From Dipteris shenzhenensis (lineage: Eukaryota > Polypodiophyta > Polypodiopsida > Gleicheniales), in NCBI GenBank assembly GCA_047967505.1, contig CM106540.1: a stretch of 64,000 nt of DNA; one strand, 5' to 3'. The notes under the pieces were generated by a model. It searched no databases. It was not told the DNA's origin and worked only from the letters and a program-made list of their open reading frames with translations. The translations under genes and the position numbers were made by a program. Below, piece after piece: positions 57,715-64,000 of the stretch (position 1 is its first letter; every line of letters begins with the position of its first letter).

Positions 57715-58121
57715 TCAATTCATATCATAACAATTGGTGCAGATAGGATATCATTATGGTCTCCATCAGCAAAAAAGGAATATGCTAATTTTTTAAATTG
57801 GATACTTCCATGTTCTGTCTGAGTCGATAAATGCATCATTGTTACCATCGGTATTTTCGTCGAACATCAATGGTTATTTCGATGATATTACCGATGCATA
57901 TACTGACGGTAATATCGATGTTTTTTGGGCTCGAAAACTTATTCACAGATCCTATAGCCACGGTGCAAAAAACATTCTAAGGTCTGCAAGGTGTTGGGAG
58001 ATAAGAATCAAAAATAGTTATATGCATGTTGTAGTGGTTGTACAAGCTGGGAAGATGTTGGCCTTACAGAAAGATTGTATCCAGTGCTAGTGTTACTCTT
58101 GAACTGATCATGGGTGAGGGT
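57715..58121. other. Unique sequence before copia-4
   Basis: A frame of 83 codons at 57839-58090 is open with no recognised domain. CGAT-rich phrases (TCGATGATATTACCGATG) are unusual for this AT-rich window but not interpretable. Confidence 0.3.
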
Positions 58122-58479
58122 TGTTGAGATATCGAGCTCCACTCGTGATATGCCAGGGTGACCATTGTGCATTTATGTCACCGACTTCTGAGCTACAGAT
58201 GTGGTTGGTACACCGCCCATGAATAATAGCTAGATGATAGTTATCTTTATGTACTCTAGTTAGTGGCTCAGTTAGTATGCCACCTGGGTTAGCTGAGTTT
58301 GGTTTGAGATCCACATATAGGGTTCACCTATTCCTTTTGTACTTAGAGAGAGTTCTTTTGGCTTTCACAACTAAGAAGACGAAAACTGTTTTTAGCCTCC
58401 ACCTTTGTGTGTATTCCCCGATTGTGTATGTGAGAAAGCTGCACGTGAGACTCCTTACTTCTCTCCCACTCTCTTCACA
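58122..58479 (+). repeat. Copia-4 5' LTR
   Basis: It shares the first 12 bases and general layout with the copia-1 LTR but has about 60 bp more. No partner LTR is present in the window. Confidence 0.85.
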
Positions 58480-59023
58480 TGGTATCAGAGCTCGGTTCGC
58501 GGTAAGGAGCTCAAGAAAGCAAACTAAGTTCATGGTGTCTTGGTAAGACGATCAGTGCTGCTTTCCTTTTTTGAGTTTAGGAGCAAATCTCTGCAGGTAG
58601 CACAGTCGAAAAGTGCAAGAGTGGACTGTCTCAGATTGGGATGCCCTTCGTGGTGTGGTGAGAGGGCAATATATGCTGCAGCAAGGGCAAAGCTGTTGGT
58701 GACATTATTTTTTTGATTCGAGGCCATTTTATGGCCCGTTTTGGTGGCGGAAGTTTTCCATAGGCACTCAAAAAAGTGTCGTTTTTTTATTGTGCAACCA
58801 CTATTCCGTAGGTCAGTGAAAAGTTATCATAGAAATTGCATCGTATGCCTATGCGAAGAGATATTGGGAGTGATAGAATCATTCTTATTGCCTCTTGATG
58901 CAAAATCGTCACTAGGAAGTGACTGTGTGGTCAAATACCACTTTCGTCAGTTTTGCAGATTTGCCCTTGTGAGGCTGAAGTTGTGTTTTTTGCAGTGACA
59001 GAATATTTTTGCAGTGTTCTGTT

Positions 59024-61139
59024 ATGGTGTCTGATGCTCTTTTTCACAGATAGTCACTGAAAAGCTTGACAAGAACAACTTCCAAGCATGGAAGTTTAGA
59101 ATGACGAATTTCCTTGAGGGAAAAGGCTATTGAGAGTTCATTACTGGAGCTGAAGAAGAACCAGTTATTCCTAATGTTTCGAATCAACAAGAGTTACAGG
59201 CATTTAAAGGCTGGCATGAGAGAGCCATAAAAGTTATGTACTGGCTGTCTATCAGTATTTCAGATTCTATGATTGTGCATATTCAGGATGCAAGCACACC
59301 GAAGGAGGTGTGGGATACTTTGACAAAAATGTATAGCACAAATATGCAAGCCAGGAAAATGCAGCTCAAGCAGGAGCTGCATAATGTGCAGAGAGAAAAT
59401 ATGAGCATCAATGACTACCACATGAAGGTGAAGAAGATTGCAGATGCACTTGCTTCTATTGGGTCACCAGTGGAAGATGATGATTTAGTTTCTATGACCT
59501 TGAATGGTCTAGGAAAGGATTATGCACAATTCTGTACATCCATTGCTATCCGTGAGAATTTTCCTGATTTTGAGGAGTTGATTGCTCTTCTAATTTTTGA
59601 AGAGCAGAGAAATGGTGGTGCATCTTCTTCAGGAGGAACTTCAAAAGAAACTATCTTCTACTCAAATGCTAGAAGAGGTAGAGTCAAAGGTAGAGCAGGC
59701 CGATCTGGAGGCCGTGGTAGAAATCAGAATATGTAGCAAATTCAAGAAAACCAATCCTATGGAGGAGGACGTGGTAACTTTGGAGGCAAGGGGAGCCAAA
59801 GAGGTCGTGGTGGATGGTAGAGAGGCCAAAATGCAAATAGCAATGTTGAATGCTACTACTGTGGTAAAATGGGTCATATGGTTAAAGAATGCTATAAAAA
59901 GCACAATGACATCATGACTGGAAAATTGCAGCAAGACAATTATGCATCCTCTAGTAGACAGGGTGATGATAGAAATGAGCATTTGTTTATGGTGCAGCAC
60001 ATGACCAATTCTGTGACAAGTGTAGAAGAAAGCAATGATGTGTGGTATGTTGACTCAGGTGTGTCAAACCACATGACAGGTCATGTAGAATGGATGCAAG
60101 ATACAAGGAAAATGGAAAGACTAGGATTTGTGGAGACTGGTGATGATACTGCACATCCTATTGTGCAGATTGGTAAAGATCCTTTGTCTATGAAGGATGG
60201 GAAAAAGAAATACCTGTCTGATGTATTTCATGTCCCAAATATCACCAAGAACCTAGTTTCTGTTGGTCAAATGGTTGAACAGGGCTTGCAGGTTAGATTT
60301 AATCCTCATGGATGCTTTGTTGAGGATATGAAAAATAAAGGTCGCTTGATAGCAAAAGAGAAGAAGAAGGGCAGGATGTTTACGTTGGATGCGGACATGC
60401 CTGAATTGAGTGCAGCAATGTTTGCACATGGGACCAGTGTAGTTGCAAATATTGATATCTGGCATAAACGCATTGGTCATGTTAATGTACAATGACTTAA
60501 ATTAATGCAGGCCCAAAATATTGTTGCAGGATTGCCTAAGTTTAAGGTTGCAGAAATGCATAAGGTATGTGAAGCCTGTCAATTTGGAAAACAGGCAAGG
60601 AAACCATTTCCTAGACATGTTGAAGAGAGTAAAAGGGCATTGGAATTAATCCACTCTGATGTGTGGACTACTAAAGCTGCATCTATTGGAGGCTGTCGTT
60701 ATTTTGTCACTTTTATTGATGACTACAATAGAAAAGTTTGGGTGTATTTTATGAAAAAGAAAAGTGAAGTGTTTGGGATTTCAAAGCTTTTAAAGCTATG
60801 GTTGAGAAAGAAACAGGCCTGCAAATAAAATGCCTAAGGTCATATGGAGGGGGAGAGTACCTTTCAAATGAGTTTGCAAGGTTCTTGCAGGAGCATGGCA
60901 TAAAGCAGCAATATTCATGCAGTCATACCCCACAGCAAAATGGACTTGCAGCAAGGAAAAATAGGCATATTGGAGAGATATCTTGTGCCATGCTCAATGA
61001 AAAAGACCTGCCACATTATTATTGGGCTGAAGTAGTTGCTACAGTAGTCTACATAATGAACAGGACTCCCAGTGCAACAATACATGGCATGACGCCAGAG
61101 GAGAGGTATACTGGTAGGAAACCAGATATTTCTCATTTG
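59024..61139 (+). pseudogene. Copia-4 gag-integrase remains
   Basis: ATG at 59024, with the frame lost by a 1-bp deletion before VTEKLDKNNFQAWKF. Gag domain with TGA for Trp near 59131. G/R-rich linker with TAG for CAG at 59734 and 59818. Zinc knuckle CYYCGKMGHMVKEC (about 59850). Protease WYVDSGVSNHMT (Val where copia-1 has Ala). GAG-pre-integrase with CGA to TGA at 60493. Integrase HSDVWTTKAAS and FIDDYNRKVW, with a frameshift near 60775 and RSYGGGEY (Asp to Tyr at the second catalytic position of the DDE integrase). Inactive. Confidence 0.88.
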
Positions 61140-61562
61140 GAATTCTCTTACAAAATTGTCCCAATCTCTGGGAGAGTTTCAAAGGTGGATTGAATTAGCA
61201 AATCCCCCTCCACCTATGGAAGACATAAAAGACATCCCTATGCCGATGGGTGAAGGATATGACATATGCAACATCACCGTGCCTTTGATCCATAAAGCAT
61301 ATGATGAAGTCCAAGCCATGCAAGAGAAGTTTACACTTGTCACATGATGAAGAAAGGTATACCCTTGGGTAGTGTGCCTGTTCTTCTAGCTAAGGATGAA
61401 ACGATTGTGAAAAGAATGGTGAGATGGGTGGCACGTGATGATAATTTGGTTGGCTTTTGTTGCAAGGCAACACAAGTATGGTATGGATAGGGAGTGGTAG
61501 CTACAGGCTGAGGGAGCTGGTCCGGGAGATGGTCCAGGACTTCAACTTGCTTTGATACCAAA
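61140..61562 (+). pseudogene. Gag-like relic downstream of copia-4 break
   Basis: The frame around 61143-61347 reads LTKLSQSLGEFQRWIE, then a proline-rich PPPPMEDIKDIPMPMGEGYD, related to the relic at 50797-50889. It has no zinc knuckle or other pol motif. It ends just before the primer-site-like sequence of the neighbouring minus-strand LTR. Confidence 0.4.
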
Positions 61563-61731
61563 TGTGAGAATGGAGAGAGGAAGAGGTGAGAGTAAGAGAG
61601 CAAGAGTGAGAGTGCAAGAGAGCAACACACAATTGAATAGAAAAGGGTAAGAAAGCTTACAAGATTTGGGGTTTTGTCTTGGTGACAAAACCTAACCAAC
61701 GCACTAACTGTGGTTAGGGGAAAATCCAACA
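61563..61731 (-). repeat. Minus-strand LTR with primer site
   Basis: 169 bp beginning TGTGAG on plus and ending CCAACA, i.e. TGTTGG...CTCACA in element orientation. Directly inside on the minus strand is TTTGGTATCAAAGCAAG, a variant tRNA-Met primer site (61562-61546). No second LTR in the window. Confidence 0.5.
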
Positions 61732-62149
61732 TATTCATTTTCTTTCAAGTAGGGGCCAAATTTTGATTACTATCTTGAGGTATGCATCAGTATTCTTGAC
61801 CAAGGCGAAACCACAAGGCACTATCAAAAAATAGTGATATCTACTAGAAGCCTTGCAAAATTAATGGACTCTTATGGTAGTAAAATCAACGAATGAAACA
61901 CTTCAATTTAGTCCAAATTGACTACTACTAAGGCTTAGAAAAAGAAAAATGAATGCTAACTAGCAAGGCCACCATGGCTAAATATTTCAAGAAAATCCCT
62001 ACACCTTCTTTTCCTCCACATAGCCATCCATCCAACTCCCTTTGATTGGACACATCTAATAGGAATAGTACATTTTGATCATGTTGTCTTTTACATTGGC
62101 CATTTGCAATGCCTTTAGCACTAGCAAATGAGATGGGTGTAGGATTTCC
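61732..62149 (+). repeat. X repeat, copy 2
   Basis: Direct repeat of 57245-57700, sharing phrases such as AATAGTGATATCTACTAGAA and GCTAGCAAATGAGATGGG. It leads straight into the pyrimidine array of inverted repeat 2. Confidence 0.75.
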
Positions 62150-63760
62150 CTCTCCTCGTCTCTCTTCCCTCTCATTTTCTCTCTTTTCCCCTCTCGTCTC
62201 TCTTTCCCCCTCTCTTTTCTCTCTTTTCCCCTCTCTTTCACCCTATCTTTTCTCTCTTTTCCCCTCTCTTGTCTCTCTTTTACCCTTTTTCTTTTTTCCT
62301 CTCTTGTCTCTCTTTCCTCCGAGTCTCTTTTCCCCTCTGTTTTCTCTCGTTTTCTCTCTTTTCCCTCACATTTCCACATCTTTTCCCTCTCGTTTCTACA
62401 TCTTTTCCCTCTTTTTTCCCCTCTCTTCTGTCTCTTTTCCCCTCTTGTTTCTCTCTTTTCCCCTCTCTTTTCTCTCAAGATTGAATACTACTACTAATAG
62501 TCCTCGTTGTCTCTGTTGCTCTTTATGCTTCCCTTCCGCTTGCCTCTTTCCCCCTCTCTTTTACCATCTTCTGCACCTTTTCCCTTCTCTTGTCTCTCTT
62601 TGCCCCGCTCTTCTCTCTCTTTTTCCCTCTCTTGCCTCTTTTTTGTATCTTTTCCCCTCTCTTTTTCACATATTTTCTCTTCTCCTCTCTCTTTCCCCAC
62701 TTCTCTTGTCTTTACCTTCTCATATTTTTCCCTCTCGTCTTTTCCCTCTCTTGTTTCTCTTTCCCCCTCTCTTCTCTCTCTTTCTCCCTCTCTTTTCCCC
62801 TCTCTTTCTCTGTTTCCCCCTCTCTTTTCTCTCTTTTTCGTATTCCATATTCTGCTTTGCTCTTTTATACAATTTTGTTGATTTAGTTTTTTTTGGTTTG
62901 TTTATGTATTTCCATTATAATAGCTATGCCTTCATGTCGGTCTTCACCAGAGTCAAGCTATTCTACACACATCTCCATACTAAGCCTGGACGTAATTGTG
63001 GATAGTATGAGTCCATTGTAGGTAGAGGCATTACAACGGAATCTTTAGTCATGCATGGCCTTGTCTCATACCTCTCTAATCTCTCCATATAGCAGGCCTC
63101 CTTCATACAATGAGACAATTCAATTTCTTTTTATTGCAAGCCTCCTTGGACTAGTGGAGAAAGGTCACACCTCCCTAGCAGAGAGAGGTTGTCTCTCCAT
63201 TATGAGGCATCGTCAACCACTAGGAGTGGGGGCCATAGGAGGAGTAGAGGATGTTGTAGGGGTTCCTTAAAATACATAGATGAGATAGTGCATTCCAGCC
63301 GAGATATAGCTTAGAGTCCTGAGAGACAGCCTATCACTGGCCCCATCGCCACCCCTACCACAGACTACACCCCTCGATGCTCCTATAATATCAATAGCCT
63401 TAAGGAAGTCATTGAAGATGATAAAGGAGTTGCTGTGATAGGTCACATGAGGTAGCTTTGAATATCACATTTGAGGGGGAGCTTTTTTCTCGCTTTTTTA
63501 TGATTGGCACAAGTAAGGCAAAACATATCTTAAACCAGCTAAAGCAAGAGTACCTAGACCCACCTACGTATGCATTTGATGATGCATGTAAACTTTGACT
63601 GATGGGCAATGTACTCAAACATCGCAAGTTAGACATCGACATCATGGTGAAGTAGGGTAGATTGAGGCCACCACATGTACATAGGGTGGATTGGAAGAAC
63701 TCTAAGAAAGAGTTTCAAGAGAATACATGTATGTGGGACAACCAACGAAAGGCAACAAGA
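62150..63760 (+). repeat. Inverted repeat 2, right arm
   Basis: Pyrimidine array (62150-62850, CTCTTTTCCCCTCTC), then CTATGCCTTCATGTCGG, a low-complexity segment and the VHRVDWKNSKKEFQENTCMWDNQRKA frame (63662 on). All parts occur in reverse order and orientation at 54640-56570. Confidence 0.65.
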
Positions 63761-64000
63761 GTATGTATATGGACCCAAGGTACTTCACACCTCGGGAGTG
63801 GTACCAAAAAAGGCATTGAGGCATGGGTGGTAAGTATATGTGTGTTCTAGCATACTTCTTTTATAATTTTTAGTTTGGTTTGAATAGATTGTTTTTCTCA
63901 TAGCACTTCATGTAAAGTTTCTGTATTTAGTTCACAAGTATGGTGGGATTGGCTGGTTCGACGAATGATGAATAATTATGCATTTACGCATGGGCCAAAA
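63761..64000. other. Window end, no feature recognised
   Basis: AT-rich continuation past the inverted repeat. No TTAA-CACTT terminus is seen before the window ends. Confidence 0.3.

Larger units (their letters stand above)
58122..61139 (+). mobile_element. Copia-4: 3'-truncated relative of copia-1
   Basis: 5' LTR 58122-58479 (358 bp, TGTTGAGATATC...CTTCACA), primer site TGGTATCAGAGC at 58480. Gag and pol parallel copia-1 closely through zinc knuckle, protease and integrase, then stop abruptly at 61139 within the integrase C-terminal part (KPDISHL), where unrelated sequence begins. Reverse transcriptase, RNase H and the 3' LTR are absent. Confidence 0.9.

Noticed and set aside
57839-58090. 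83-codon frame before copia-4
   Set aside because: No domain, no second copy, no splice or promoter signal.
1-64000. tRNA or rRNA genes
   Set aside because: Only tRNA-complementary primer sites of retroelements were seen. No cloverleaf or rRNA sequence recognised.

Overview
The window looks like repeat-dominated nuclear DNA of a land plant. The evidence is: Ty1/copia retrotransposons with the plant initiator-tRNA-Met primer site (TGGTATCAGAGC), long degenerate arrays of the plant telomere heptamer TTTAGGG, GT-AG introns of 80-103 bp with AT-rich interiors, and no bacterial-style gene packing. I see no ordinary single-copy host gene. Nearly everything is a mobile element, a fragment of one, or simple sequence. 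I cannot name the species.

The main object is a giant, apparently undescribed DNA transposon present in two inverted copies. The left copy runs from TTAA at 696 to TTAA at 26244, and both ends carry the same terminal inverted repeat (starting TTAA-CACTTATTTCATTAATTTTGGAC). Without younger insertions it would be about 18 kb. It has a small gene C (minus, 1015-1449), a large multi-exon gene A (minus, about 10.45 to 4.83 kb) ending in two tandem Ulp1-like cysteine protease domains, and a single-exon gene B (plus, 16302-25476). Gene B resembles proteins with the DUF7869 domain and has spaced acidic motifs of the kind seen in DDE transposases. A and B diverge from a 4-5 kb core of pyrimidine-rich DNA studded with the palindrome GCTGCCGCGGCAGC, a (CCCACT)n G-quadruplex-type array, and about 1 kb of telomere-like repeat. 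The right copy (27599-41849) is its mirror image: B' (31574-28376, minus), telomere-like core, A' (38204-41849, plus). It is cut off inside exon 3 of A'. The copies are separated by a non-palindromic 1.35 kb spacer (26245-27598) holding a Ty3/gypsy relic and a 41-bp hairpin. The arms differ by many substitutions and indels, so this is a real old pair and not an assembly mirror. All copies of A and B are broken, at different sites.

Younger insertions sit in this scaffold. A 2.0 kb terminal-repeat element with a gag zinc knuckle (TR-GAG type, 1498-3541, target duplication AGGCT) lies just upstream of gene C. Copia-1 (18540-23960, duplication GGAGC) splits gene B. To the right of A' lies a 5'-truncated copia-3 (41850-50536) whose gag region contains a nested, internally deleted copia-2 (41881-45877).

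From 50890 rightwards a third terminus of the giant element appears, this time with four subterminal repeats but different contents: a 163-aa unknown reading frame (E), an AGCATATGCT-type repeat, a broken two-exon coiled-coil gene (D), a 1.6-1.9 kb inverted repeat pair (54.6-56.57 and 62.15-63.76 kb), copia-4 (58122-61139, 3' truncated, related to copia-1), and a lone minus-strand LTR (61563-61731). Many nonsense codons across these elements are CAG to TAG or TGG to TAG/TGA, the pattern expected from deamination of methylated cytosine in silenced DNA.
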